Below are positions 40,671 through 47,922 of a DNA stretch of 47,922 bases, one piece after another (positions within the stretch are counted from its first letter, which is position 1; each line of letters starts with the position of its first letter). This DNA is from Armatimonadota bacterium (lineage in GTDB: Bacteria; Armatimonadota; Fimbriimonadia; Fimbriimonadales; ATM1), in contig JAJPJR010000051.1 of NCBI GenBank assembly GCA_021324165.1, forward strand, positions 1 to 47,922, written 5' to 3'. A program made the translations under genes and the position numbers. The notes beneath the pieces were generated by a model. That model ran no database searches, was not told the DNA's origin, and worked only from the letters and a program-made list of their open reading frames with translations.

Positions 40671-41689
40671 TTGTTGACTTGCGCAGCGACACAGTAACCA
40701 CACCCCCTCCCGAAATGTATCAGGCGATGATGAGCGCGCCTTTGGGCGACGATGTTTTGGGCGACGAGCCCACGACAGCCAAACTGGAGCAGCTGGCTTG
40801 CCAAAAAATGGGAAAAGAAGCCGCGATGTTTACACCAAGCGGCACAATGGCCAATCAGATCGGCATAAAAACTTGGGTGCGCCCGGGCGATGCAATCATC
40901 GTGGAGCAGGATGCGCACGTGATGTTTTATGAATCAGGCGGACCCGGAGCCGTTGCGCAGTGCGTAACTTGGACGCTTCCAAGCGAGGACGGCGTGATGC
41001 GAGAAGAAGACGTGAAGGCTCGCATCACCACACCCGGAAGCATCCACACTCCGCGCACGGCGCTGTTGTGCCTGGAAAACACTCACAACCGCGCCGGAGG
41101 CGCCGTAATTCCGCTTGCGAAAATGGCTGCGTTTTCGAACATTGCCCGCGAAAGCGGTATGAAACTGCACTTGGACGGCGCGCGCATTTTCAACGCCGCG
41201 ATCGCTTTGGGTGTGCAGGCATCCGAGATTGCTGCGCATGCCGATTCGGTTTCGTTCTGTTTGAGCAAAGGCCTTTCGTGCCCGGTGGGCTCGCTGCTCA
41301 CAGGCCCGGCGGATTTCATCGCCGAAGCGCGCCGCCATCGAAAACGGATGGGCGGCGGAATGCGGCAGGCAGGAATTTTGGCGGCTTGCGGCATCGTCGC
41401 TTTGGAAACGATGATTGATCGCCTTGCCGACGATCACAAACGCGCGAAACACCTTGCATGTTCGATTCAAGATGTGCGCGGGATTCGAGTGAACCCCGCA
41501 AAAGTCGTCACCAACATCGTTTTGGTTGAAACGGAAGACCCCGCCGAGAACCTTGTCGCGAAAATGGCGGAAAAAGGCGTGAAGTTCTATCCGGTAAGCC
41601 CCAATCGCGTGCGGCTCGTGTTCCACCGCGAGATTGACGACGAAAAAACCGAACACGCGATCAACGCCTTTCGATCTCTCGCGCCGTAG
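40667..41689 (+). CDS. Low-specificity L-threonine aldolase
   Basis: The 340-aa PLP enzyme of the LtaE/beta-eliminating lyase family cleaves L-threonine or allo-threonine to glycine and acetaldehyde. Features: VDLRSDTVTTPPPEMYQAM, GDDVLGDEPT, FTPSGTMANQ, LENTHNRAGGAVIPL, LHLDGARIFNA and the PLP lysine Lys201 in FCLSKGLSCPVGS, then RHRKRMGGGMRQAG. ATG 40667 overlaps the hydrolase stop by four bases; starting at the in-frame 40655 would lengthen that overlap without reason. Confidence 0.94.
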   Translation: MIVDLRSDTVTTPPPEMYQAMMSAPLGDDVLGDEPTTAKLEQLACQKMGKEAAMFTPSGTMANQIGIKTWVRPGDAIIVEQDAHVMFYESGGPGAVAQCVTWTLPSEDGVMREEDVKARITTPGSIHTPRTALLCLENTHNRAGGAVIPLAKMAAFSNIARESGMKLHLDGARIFNAAIALGVQASEIAAHADSVSFCLSKGLSCPVGSLLTGPADFIAEARRHRKRMGGGMRQAGILAACGIVALETMIDRLADDHKRAKHLACSIQDVRGIRVNPAKVVTNIVLVETEDPAENLVAKMAEKGVKFYPVSPNRVRLVFHREIDDEKTEHAINAFRSLAP

Positions 41690-41702
41690 GCCAGCCGCCC
41701 GG

Positions 41703-41708
41703 TATGCT
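41703..41708 (+). promoter_or_regulatory. -10 box for serine carboxypeptidase gene
   Basis: TATGCT, 8 nt before the ATG at 41717. Confidence 0.4.
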
Positions 41709-41716
41709 CGAGGCCT

Positions 41717-43213
41717 ATGACGACGATCGCAGCCCTGACTCTGCTTGCTTTTTCGCAACAATCTTCTCAGCCCAGCACGCAATCAAAACAGGTGCTGCCG
41801 GTCGAGGAAGCCGCCTCGATCGTGCTTCCAACGCGATCTACCAAACACACGCTGCATCTGCCTTCGGGAGATCTGAGTTACACCGCAACAACCGGCCAGA
41901 TTCTGCTGCGCGGAGAAAGCGACGAAGTGGAATGCCGAATGTTTTATGTGGCGTATACCAAAGACGGCGAACCCGCGGGCACGCGCCCTGTTACGTTCGC
42001 ATTCAATGGGGGTCCTGGCAGCGCAACCATCTGGCTCCACTTGGGCGCTTTGGGCCCGAAACGTGCGCCGATGAACGACGACGGCAGTCTGCCCAAGCCG
42101 CCTTATGCGGTGGTGGAAAACTCGGACAGCTGGCTCGACTTCAGCGACCTGGTGCTGGTGGACGCGCCCGGAACCGGTTACAGCCGTTTGGTCAAGCCGG
42201 AGTTTTCGAAAAAGTATTTCGGCGTGCGGCAAGACATCGGAGCGTTCACGAAGTTCATTCATGGCTGGCTGACAGAGCATCATCGTTGGTCGTCGCCGCT
42301 TTTCGTCGCCGGAGAAAGTTATGGCGGCATCCGCGGTTCGGGTCTGAGTTTATCGCTGTTTGAAGACGGTATCGCACTCAACGGATTCATCAGCGTTTCC
42401 GGCACAAGCAACTTTATGACGCTCGACAACATGCGCGGCAACGACACAACTTACATCGGATTTTTCCCTTCGATGGCAGCGTGCGCTTTTTATCACAAAA
42501 AACTTGATTCGCGTTTCAAAAACGTCGAAACTGTTGTGAGCGAAGTTCGAAAATGGGTTGATGCAGAATACGCGCCTGCGTTGGAGCGGGGCGACAGCCT
42601 ATCGGATGCCGAAAAAGATCACATCGCATCAAAAATGAGCGAGTATTTAGGAATCAGCAAGAAATACTGTTTAGGCGCGAACCTGCGCGTTTCGGAATTT
42701 GCGTTTTTCCGCGAACTGCTTCGCGATGAGGGACTCACAATCGGAAGATTCGACGGCCGGCTGGTTGTGAAAGAAGAAACAAAAACAGGTGCGTTTCCCA
42801 TCAGCGATCCCAGCGATGACGCAACATCTCCCGTGTTCATTTCGAGCATCAACGGCTATTTTGCCGACGAATTGCAGATCAACACGAACATGACCTATCT
42901 GCCGGGCGGAAACGTGTATCCATGGCAGGAGCAGGAAGGCTCATATTCCGAAACGGCGACGCAGCTGAGAAACCTGATGGCGCGCAACCCTCATTTCCGC
43001 GTGATGTACTGCTGCGGATATTACGACCTGGCATGTCCTTTTAACGCGACGATTTACACGGTCAACCACATGGGCCTCGATTCCGAACAGCGGAAAAGAA
43101 TTTCATTCGCTTACTATCCGGCCGGGCATATGATGTATATCGAAAAATATTCGCGCAAGAAGTTTCATGACGATGTGAAACGTTTCGAACAGGAATGCCT
43201 TTCCGGGAATTAG
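41717..43213 (+). CDS. Secreted peptidase S10 (serine carboxypeptidase)
   Basis: The 498-aa protein has a signal peptide (TTIAALTLLAFSQQ) and the S10 signature regions: FAFNGGPGSATIWLHLGALGPKR, DAPGTGYSRL and the catalytic triad Ser201 in AGESYGGIRG, Asp437 in YDLACPF and His471 in AGHMMYIE. S10 enzymes remove C-terminal residues from peptides at acidic pH. Its last four bases overlap the stop of the convergent gene; GCCCGA/TCGGGC (43213-43218, 43225-43230) forms a hairpin there that could stop both transcripts. Confidence 0.93.
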   Translation: MTTIAALTLLAFSQQSSQPSTQSKQVLPVEEAASIVLPTRSTKHTLHLPSGDLSYTATTGQILLRGESDEVECRMFYVAYTKDGEPAGTRPVTFAFNGGPGSATIWLHLGALGPKRAPMNDDGSLPKPPYAVVENSDSWLDFSDLVLVDAPGTGYSRLVKPEFSKKYFGVRQDIGAFTKFIHGWLTEHHRWSSPLFVAGESYGGIRGSGLSLSLFEDGIALNGFISVSGTSNFMTLDNMRGNDTTYIGFFPSMAACAFYHKKLDSRFKNVETVVSEVRKWVDAEYAPALERGDSLSDAEKDHIASKMSEYLGISKKYCLGANLRVSEFAFFRELLRDEGLTIGRFDGRLVVKEETKTGAFPISDPSDDATSPVFISSINGYFADELQINTNMTYLPGGNVYPWQEQEGSYSETATQLRNLMARNPHFRVMYCCGYYDLACPFNATIYTVNHMGLDSEQRKRISFAYYPAGHMMYIEKYSRKKFHDDVKRFEQECLSGN

Positions 43214-43863
43214 CCCGATGCGCTTCGGGCATGGCTGAAACGGATTCTTAGAATCGGGTGAATCTCAAGGTTGTTTCGCGCTTTGCCGATCTGTCCGTGT
43301 GCGCGGTCGAAGAAAAGCACTCCTTCGATCGTCGCCTCGCCGATGAGTTCGGTGAACTTCGGATCGGAAAACTTGGCATTGGGTGAACGGTGAAACTGCT
43401 GATCGAACGCTTTTCTGACTTGTTGGATGGTGGATTTCCATTTTCTGTTTGAAAAATACTTGGGATTGACGGCTTCGGCGATCATGGTTTGACCCGTATC
43501 GGGGTCTGCGATCGCAACATGATAGTCGCCGTCTTTTTCGAGCGAGATTCCAACGAGGCGCGCGCGCACGCGCACGATTTTGGTTTCGGTTGCAAGTCTG
43601 ATCTGTTCTTTGCCGCGCTCGGCAGGAAGATGCACCAGTTGATTGACCGTGGTCTTCCATATGGATTTTGGTTTCAGCCTGGCGGCACCGGCATCGGCCA
43701 GAGTTTTAATGGCCCACCTTTCTTTGCCTTTTTCTATGGTTTCACGACTGTGTCCCGTTTGGCGGCGTATGCGTTCGCGCACGGCTGTTTCGATGTCACC
43801 ATGAGATGCTGAGAGCAGCAAAACCACTCCAACCAACCCGAGCGCAGTTTTTGGAGGCTGCAT
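43210..43863 (-). CDS. Secreted protein of unknown function
   Basis: The 217-aa protein has a hydrophobic N-terminus (TALGLVGVVLLLSASHG) indicating export. The core KTTVNQLVHLP, RVRARLVGISLEKDGDYHVAIADP and TMIAEAVNP recalls a widespread family of secreted proteins with a DYH(V/L)xxxD strand and a TMIxE motif. These have no assigned function that I can name safely. The C-terminal part has a second conserved-looking block (AFDQQF, EATIEGVLFFDRAHGQIGKARNNLEIHPIL). The start at ATG 43863 is the only reasonable one. Confidence 0.7.
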   Translation of the reverse strand: MQPPKTALGLVGVVLLLSASHGDIETAVRERIRRQTGHSRETIEKGKERWAIKTLADAGAARLKPKSIWKTTVNQLVHLPAERGKEQIRLATETKIVRVRARLVGISLEKDGDYHVAIADPDTGQTMIAEAVNPKYFSNRKWKSTIQQVRKAFDQQFHRSPNAKFSDPKFTELIGEATIEGVLFFDRAHGQIGKARNNLEIHPILRIRFSHARSASG

Positions 43864-43981
43864 ATGATAAAGAGACGATGCGCGTTACATGATTCGGCTC
43901 AGCTCCACCAAACGGCACCGTTTTGGAACTCACAATTCTGAGCCCCATCCTTCGGCTGGGTGTCCGAGTGAAATCTGACGT

Positions 43982-44024
43982 GGGGTGCCACGACCTTGGC
44001 GTGCCGCCAAGACCGTGGCACCCC
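43982..44024. repeat. REP-like long inverted repeat
   Basis: GGGGTGCCACGACCTTGGCG (43982-44001) and CGCCAAGACCGTGGCACCCC (44005-44024) are inverted copies apart from a two-base mismatch, with a TGC loop. Extragenic hairpins of this GTGCCAC...GTGGCAC type occur as dispersed REP elements in many genomes; only one long copy is in the window. Confidence 0.7.
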
Positions 44025-44049
44025 AGATTCAGGTTGTGAGATCACACGC

Positions 44050-44079
44050 GCCACCCGGCCCGCCTTCAAGCCGGGTGGC
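44050..44079. repeat. Second REP-like inverted repeat
   Basis: GCCACCCGGC (44050-44059) and GCCGGGTGGC (44070-44079) form a perfect 10-bp stem with a 10-nt loop. It shares the GCCAC/GTGGC ends with the neighbour at 43982 and lies just before the DUF5677-like start. Confidence 0.65.
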
Positions 44080-44094
44080 ACGGTGCAACTCAAG

Positions 44095-45147
44095 ATGTAC
44101 GCCATTGATTTTGCAAAGGCTTCGGCGGACCTCCTCGATCGGGCAGAGGTCGCCTCTTCCACACAGGAGCCGCGGTACCATCCGTGCATGTTCGTCTACC
44201 GTTTCCGGCCCGAGCAGGAAATCGATCCTGACGATCCCGAAAACGCGTTCGACTGCAAAGCAGCCGATGCGTTTGTTAGGAAGCTGATCCTCAGGGCGGA
44301 GATGGCGGTCCGCAAGAGCTCATTGCCCGAGTTTGAAAAGGGGTTCTTTGGTGCGGTCCTGCCGCTCTTTCGCCAAACCCACGATAGCATCCGGGTGTTG
44401 TGCAAGGAGCTTTACGAGGCTCACGGCCACACGGGCGATGCGCTCTCACTGGTGCGAGAACAAATCGAGAAGCTCTTCGCCCTCCAGCTTGTGTGCGAAG
44501 ACCCGAACAAGTGGGTTCCGCTCTACTTGAAGGATGGCTGGCGAAAGGCATACGAGATGTTCCTTCACGCGCAGGCAGAGGTTGCAGACCTCCCCCGATT
44601 CCAGGAGTTCATCACCAAGCACGGCCCACATTGCATGGAGCAACTTCGGCTCGGCTATGGCGTGACCGATGACGAGAAGAAGGTTGTTGAGCTCAAGGCC
44701 GCTGGTCAGCCTGTGCCGCCGTCGTTGAAGCAGTACGCCTTGGAGGAGTTCCCCACCCCAGGGAAGGCGCTGTCGAAGCTAACAGATGGCAACCGGAAAG
44801 AGTTTATGAAGCGCTGGTATGTCGAGTACAAACGGTACTGCTCGTTTAGTCATGTGCTGACTCCAAAGGTCGTGCTGAACCAACTGCAGACGCACGGCGT
44901 TGGAGTGGACCCCAGGAGGCGGACCGACTTTCTAAACAAGCACATTGAACCGGCCCTGATCCTCAGCTATCTCGCCATTGGCTCTGCCGTTGCCGAGATA
45001 AACAGGGTAATCGGGCACAACCATGAGGTGCTCGAATCGCTTTCAGAGCTTTGGGAGACCTTGCGACGCGGTTCACTTCTTGGCGTTGCCTTCTGGGACA
45101 TGCGTGTCAAGGATTTGCTCCCCCAACTGATCGGAGCGACGCCTTGA
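44095..45147 (+). CDS. DUF5677-like helical protein
   Basis: The 350-aa soluble, mostly helical protein has a region GHTGDALSLVREQIEKLFALQLVCEDPNKW that resembles the helical core of DUF5677/DUF5928-like proteins (RSLxE...LL.L..dp), and later CSFSHVLT and LSYLAIGSAVAEINRV. No function is established for these. ATG 44095 lies inside the end of the REP-like region without a Shine-Dalgarno site; an in-frame ATG at 43996 would translate through the REP element and is rejected. Its preference for AAG and GAG codons differs from the AAA/GAA-rich genes to the left, hinting at separate ancestry. Confidence 0.6.
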   Translation: MYAIDFAKASADLLDRAEVASSTQEPRYHPCMFVYRFRPEQEIDPDDPENAFDCKAADAFVRKLILRAEMAVRKSSLPEFEKGFFGAVLPLFRQTHDSIRVLCKELYEAHGHTGDALSLVREQIEKLFALQLVCEDPNKWVPLYLKDGWRKAYEMFLHAQAEVADLPRFQEFITKHGPHCMEQLRLGYGVTDDEKKVVELKAAGQPVPPSLKQYALEEFPTPGKALSKLTDGNRKEFMKRWYVEYKRYCSFSHVLTPKVVLNQLQTHGVGVDPRRRTDFLNKHIEPALILSYLAIGSAVAEINRVIGHNHEVLESLSELWETLRRGSLLGVAFWDMRVKDLLPQLIGATP

Positions 45148-45453
45148 TTCGTGATCCACAGACGGGTTCATCGCCCGGCTGGCTCATCCTCAAGGGGGCG
45201 ACGGGCAATAACCTCTGCTCGCTCGACGCGGCGATCCCCGTTGGCAAGCCGCCTCCTCGTTTTGGTTCGTAAATGAGGAGGGGGTTGGGGGGTGGAGACC
45301 TGAACGGGCGTCAGCGGCCGCGGTCCCGACAGGCCGGAGTGCGGAAAAAAGCCCACACCTCCGGTTCCCATATGCGTCAATCCGCTGATCCTCGGCTGCT
45401 GTAAAAGCATAACTGGACGAGGACGCCATGGTCCCCCACGCAGTCTCAAGCGC
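45148..45453. other. Gene-free stretch with inverted repeat
   Basis: About 306 bases between convergent genes without a convincing reading frame. CCTCCTC (45252-45258) and GAGGAGG (45275-45281) form an inverted repeat, followed by a G-rich run (GGGGGTTGGGGGGTGG). I see no RNA gene here. Confidence 0.5.
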
Positions 45454-46650
45454 CTAATCCTCCTCGGCGGCGGCGGCAAGCTCTTCTTCGATGAGTTTGG
45501 TCTTCGACAAGTGCCGATGCGGCATGAACCATTGATTGGCGATCCAAGTGGGAATCACCGCGCTGCCGATCACGGCGGCGACCAAGAGGGAGTACTGCCC
45601 TTGCGTAATGATTCCATGCGACAGGCCATAAAGCGATGAGATCGTGCCGAAAGTCAATCCCGTAGACATCATGAGCGTGAAGTACATCGCCTCCCGACGG
45701 TCGTGCCCGGTCTTTAGCGTGACGGGAAAGACGCCCGAGAACTTGGAGACCATCTTGGCAAAGAAGAGCACTACGAAGGCGCCGAAGGAAGCCATCAGAG
45801 CAGGAACCTGCACGAGCGATCCCGCACGAATGAAATAGAACGGAGTTAAGAGCCCAAACGTCAGCGTCCTCAGCCGCCGCACCAGCTGGTGGTCAGTGCC
45901 AACCGTTCCGGCAAGGATCATCCCGATTACGTATGCCGGCAGCACCGCCTCAGACCCTGACCATGTCGCGAGCCCGCCCAGCAGGAACAGCGCGAACAAA
46001 AGGAACTTCGCCTCAAGCTCGCTGGGTCTGCCGCCATACCGTTTGAAAAATGGCCGTGTGCCTACCACCAGTATGGGAACGGACAGCGCGAAGCCTCCGA
46101 CGAACCAGCCCGTCTTGAGCGTGAACGGCGCGAAGATCAGCCCCAGGGCGATCACGGTTCCCAAGTCGTTGATGAAACAGGCGGCCAGAATCGCTTTGCC
46201 GAAATTCGTCCGATTCAGCCCGAGCTCGAGCATCACGGCGTAAACGACGGCTACCGACGTCGTAGACAGTGCCACTCCCGCGAGCCAGGACGCCCTGGCG
46301 TCCCATCCGAGAAGCGCATGAGCGATGAACGCCACGAGAAAGAAGGGAGCGAAGAAACCCACGAGGCCGATCAAGGTCGCTTGCTTCCAAAAGCTCTTGA
46401 ACGCCGTCGGATCGAGCTCCGCCCCAGCCAAGAACGTCAGCACAATCGCGCCCACGCCGGCCAGAAACTTCACCCAGCCCTCGTTCGCGTCCAGATAGGC
46501 CGACCCGAGCCATGCGCCGATCACGAGTTGGGCTACAGTCCCGACAACGATCTCCGTCAGAGCGACCGAGATGCGGAGCCATATCCCAAGAAGCGTTGCG
46601 ACAAGCGCGAGCCCCAGCCAGATCGCCGCTGTGAACCAAACGTGCTCCAT
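45454..46650 (-). CDS. CPA2-type cation:proton antiporter of fluoride operon
   Basis: This 398-aa inner-membrane protein has about 12-13 hydrophobic segments. Typical CPA features: FLAGAELDPTAFK, GVALSTTSVAVVYAVMLE, and CFINDLGTVIALG with Asn161-Asp162 in place of the Asp-Asp pair, which usually marks electroneutral members; LTFGTISSLYG and VIGSAVIPTWIA follow. It is the third gene after a fluoride riboswitch, and Na+/H+ antiporter genes are among the known targets of that riboswitch class, so a role in fluoride or HF stress and pH balance is likely. It lies 12 nt after the DUF190 gene. Confidence 0.9.
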   Translation of the reverse strand: MEHVWFTAAIWLGLALVATLLGIWLRISVALTEIVVGTVAQLVIGAWLGSAYLDANEGWVKFLAGVGAIVLTFLAGAELDPTAFKSFWKQATLIGLVGFFAPFFLVAFIAHALLGWDARASWLAGVALSTTSVAVVYAVMLELGLNRTNFGKAILAACFINDLGTVIALGLIFAPFTLKTGWFVGGFALSVPILVVGTRPFFKRYGGRPSELEAKFLLFALFLLGGLATWSGSEAVLPAYVIGMILAGTVGTDHQLVRRLRTLTFGLLTPFYFIRAGSLVQVPALMASFGAFVVLFFAKMVSKFSGVFPVTLKTGHDRREAMYFTLMMSTGLTFGTISSLYGLSHGIITQGQYSLLVAAVIGSAVIPTWIANQWFMPHRHLSKTKLIEEELAAAAEED

Positions 46651-46662
46651 ACGATTTCCTCG

Positions 46663-47004
46663 CTATTCGGATTTGCCGTGGACGTACTTCTCGATCACCG
46701 CGTCCCACGTCATCACCATTCCCTCGTCCACCATCTCGTCCAGGACCGGCAAAAAGGCTTCGATCCGCTCGGGGGCGTCTACGATCTGAATCACTACGGG
46801 AAAGTCCTCCGAAAGCCGAAGGATCGAAGCCGTATGAACCCGGCTGTTCGCTCCGAAGCCCATAATCCCGCGAGTCACTGTCGCGCCCGCCATTCCCATT
46901 TCTCTCGCGCGCTCGACGATCGCCGCATACAGCGGTTTGTGGTGCCAATGGTCGGTCTCGCCGATAAGGATTGTCAATCCCTTCCCATGTCCCTCAATTT
47001 TCAT
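46663..47004 (-). CDS. DUF190 protein (CrcB-associated, PII-like fold)
   Basis: The 113-aa protein has GLTILIGETDHWHHKPLYAAIVERAREMGMAGATVTRGIMGFG and the ending VVIQIVDAPERIEAFLPVLDEM, the DUF190 pattern. DUF190 proteins have a PII-like ferredoxin fold and are often encoded next to crcB; their role is unknown but probably regulatory. Two ATGs stand at 47010 and 47004; the AGGAGG at 47011-47016 touches the first and is six bases from the second, so 47004 is chosen. Confidence 0.92.
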   Translation of the reverse strand: MKIEGHGKGLTILIGETDHWHHKPLYAAIVERAREMGMAGATVTRGIMGFGANSRVHTASILRLSEDFPVVIQIVDAPERIEAFLPVLDEMVDEGMVMTWDAVIEKYVHGKSE

Positions 47005-47014
47005 GCCCATCCTC

Positions 47015-47404
47015 CTATCCTCCCGCGATCATCCGCACTCCCAGCCTGCCCAGCCAAGCTCCCGCCACGCAAAAGATCGCAGTCCCAAGAACGTAGAAGC
47101 CACCCCAATCGAAGCTCCGGTCCGAAAGAAGGGTCACAGACTCGTAGGCGAACGTCGAGTACGTCGTGAAGCCTCCCAGCATGCCGATCGCAAAAAAGAG
47201 CCGCCATCGCGGGTCCCAAGATTCTCTTAGTGAAAGCTCCATGAACACGCCGATCGTAAACGAGCCCAGGACGTTGATCGCCATCGTCTGCCAAGGGAAA
47301 CTCGAACCCAGCCGCGACTGAATGAGGCCGCCGAGCCAATAACGGGCGTTAGCGCCCAATGCGCCGCCGAAGGCGATAAGGAGAGATCTCGAAAGCGCGT
47401 CCAA
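47015..47404 (-). CDS. crcB: Fluoride channel CrcB/FluC
   Basis: The dual-topology fluoride channel exports F-. At 129 aa from the TTG at 47404 it has the normal family length, with four membrane segments and the motifs FGGALGANARYWLGG, TMAINVLGSFTIG and GMLGGFTTYSTFAYE (the Phe/Thr/Ser track). A longer frame from ATG 47446 exists, but that ATG is inside the conserved core of the fluoride riboswitch and adds residues absent from the family. AAGGAGG at 47417-47423 lies 12 bases before the TTG. The DUF190 gene follows after 10 nt. Confidence 0.92.
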   Translation of the reverse strand: MDALSRSLLIAFGGALGANARYWLGGLIQSRLGSSFPWQTMAINVLGSFTIGVFMELSLRESWDPRWRLFFAIGMLGGFTTYSTFAYESVTLLSDRSFDWGGFYVLGTAIFCVAGAWLGRLGVRMIAGG

Positions 47405-47435
47405 CGTTCTGCTATGCCTCCTTCGGTCTAAGCTC

Positions 47436-47491
47436 GTAGGAGTCATTAGCCGCGCGCGTGCGCCCAGCGGTTTTCGGCGAACTCCATCGCC
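47436..47491 (-). promoter_or_regulatory. Fluoride riboswitch (crcB motif)
   Basis: Minus-strand GGCGATGGAGTTCGCC (47491-47476), AAACCGC, a G-C-rich P3 stem and GCTAATGACTCCTAC (47450-47436) match the conserved core of the crcB/fluoride riboswitch, including the pseudoknot-forming parts. It directly precedes crcB and should turn on the operon when fluoride binds. TTGACG at 47516-47521 (minus strand) is a possible -35 upstream; the -10 (TACTCT or TATAAG) is unclear. The expression platform probably controls the AGGAGG at 47417-47422. Confidence 0.93.
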
Positions 47492-47555
47492 TTATAGAGT
47501 ATTACGCAAAAGCATCGTCAATCGTGCCCGGGAACGGGTGTGTGCGTGACGGGAG

Positions 47556-47922
47556 TCACCTGGAGCGGAACGTCCAACCTGATCCAAGATGCTCCCTATC
47601 CTCGCCTGCTCGGTGCCGCAAGGTCGAACTGGGCGCTGCCTTGTCATTCAAAGCCGAAATCGCGCAGATGGGTCTGAGGTCTATTCCAAGAAACATCTCA
47701 GCAGATCCTTTCGCCATGAAGTTGCCAGCCCGAAATCCCACGCCGAGATTTGGGTCAACATAAAGCACGACGCTGACAGCCTCATCGCGATCTGCCATTC
47801 GAGGAAACTGATAGGCCCGTCCGCGAGTCGCTTTTGTCTGCCCTGAGTTGTGTTCCCGAAGCCGCCTTTCCAGATCGCACGTGTGGCCGATATAATAGCG
47901 TCGCGTCGCTTCGCTTCGAAGA
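47556..47922 (-). CDS. Partial GIY-YIG nuclease reading frame, cut by window edge, possibly degraded
   Basis: The frame is open from the right edge and reads RRYYIGHTCDLERRLREHNSG and QTKATRGRA, the first half of a GIY-YIG endonuclease domain (Tyr-Tyr-Ile-Gly, Arg in LERRL, HNSG). After that the frame (AYQFPRMADRDEAVSVVLYV...) no longer follows the usual PW.L...E..... pattern, and the remaining 80 codons match nothing I know. A frameshift or decay after the motif, or an unusual variant, are both possible. The N-terminus is outside the window. Confidence 0.5.
   Translation of the reverse strand, partial: LRSEATRRYYIGHTCDLERRLREHNSGQTKATRGRAYQFPRMADRDEAVSVVLYVDPNLGVGFRAGNFMAKGSAEMFLGIDLRPICAISALNDKAAPSSTLRHRAGEDREHLGSGWTFRSR

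Noticed and set aside
43996-44094. N-terminal extension of the DUF5677-like protein
   Set aside because: It would translate through the REP-like inverted repeats; ATG 44095 is a simpler start.
46013-46948. Minus-strand frame of 311 codons in another phase of the antiporter and DUF190 genes
   Set aside because: Arg/Gly/Asp-rich composition typical of an out-of-phase frame; antiporter and DUF190 frames have clear motifs.

Overview
The window reads as a chromosomal segment of a free-living diderm bacterium: lipoproteins with lipoboxes, an outer-membrane beta-barrel-like protein, tRNAs with encoded CCA, and complete biosynthetic genes. Base composition is moderately G+C-rich by eye. A repeated style of promoter, in which a -10 hexamer sits 6-8 nt before the start codon and no Shine-Dalgarno site is visible, recurs in about a dozen genes and points to widespread leaderless transcription. 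Together with the secreted HAF, BNR and glycoside hydrolase proteins, this would fit Armatimonadota (Fimbriimonadia-like). That assignment is inference only; no rRNA or other decisive marker is present.

Left end (1-5980): a complete type II-C CRISPR-Cas9 locus. A CRISPR array of at least 22 identical 36-bp repeats runs off the left edge. It is followed, convergently, by cas2, cas1 and a compact 1,040-aa cas9, all on the minus strand and overlapping at their ends. Just upstream of cas9, divergent from it, I find a tracrRNA: a promoter, an anti-repeat that pairs with essentially the whole repeat (using G-U wobbles that work only for plus-strand transcripts), hairpins, and a strong terminator. 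Each repeat ends in TACAAT, a -10 box, as in the Neisseria type II-C system.

6060-22630: a two-component system (GAF/PAS histidine kinase plus an NtrC-type regulator lacking its DNA-binding domain), a thioredoxin lipoprotein, a four-copy YARHG lipoprotein, a penicillin-acylase-family hydrolase, a DUF4337 membrane protein, a PHB-depolymerase-like esterase, a 1,584-aa glycoside hydrolase/esterase fusion, an HAF-repeat protein, a small lipoprotein and a BNR/Asp-box protein. This is a largely secreted, polymer-degrading set.

22735-35449: tRNA-Ala, divergent mntH/mntR with a palindromic operator candidate, a TPR protein, a DsbD-N-like protein and a redoxin, the pyrR-pyrB-pyrC pyrimidine operon, a polytopic membrane protein, a DUF255 protein with a degenerate active site, gatC-gatA, a coiled-coil membrane protein and tRNA-Arg.

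35460-43863: a minus-strand operon coupling a HisB homologue that has lost several metal ligands, a shortened HisA homologue and three tandem small membrane/coiled-coil paralogues; then an outer-membrane-type protein, ndk, and an overlapping aminotransferase / alpha-beta hydrolase / threonine aldolase operon, a serine carboxypeptidase and a secreted protein of unknown function.

43982-47922: REP-like inverted repeats, a DUF5677-like protein, a 300-bp gene-free stretch, and a fluoride-resistance operon (fluoride riboswitch, crcB, DUF190, cation:proton antiporter), ending in a partial GIY-YIG reading frame at the right edge.
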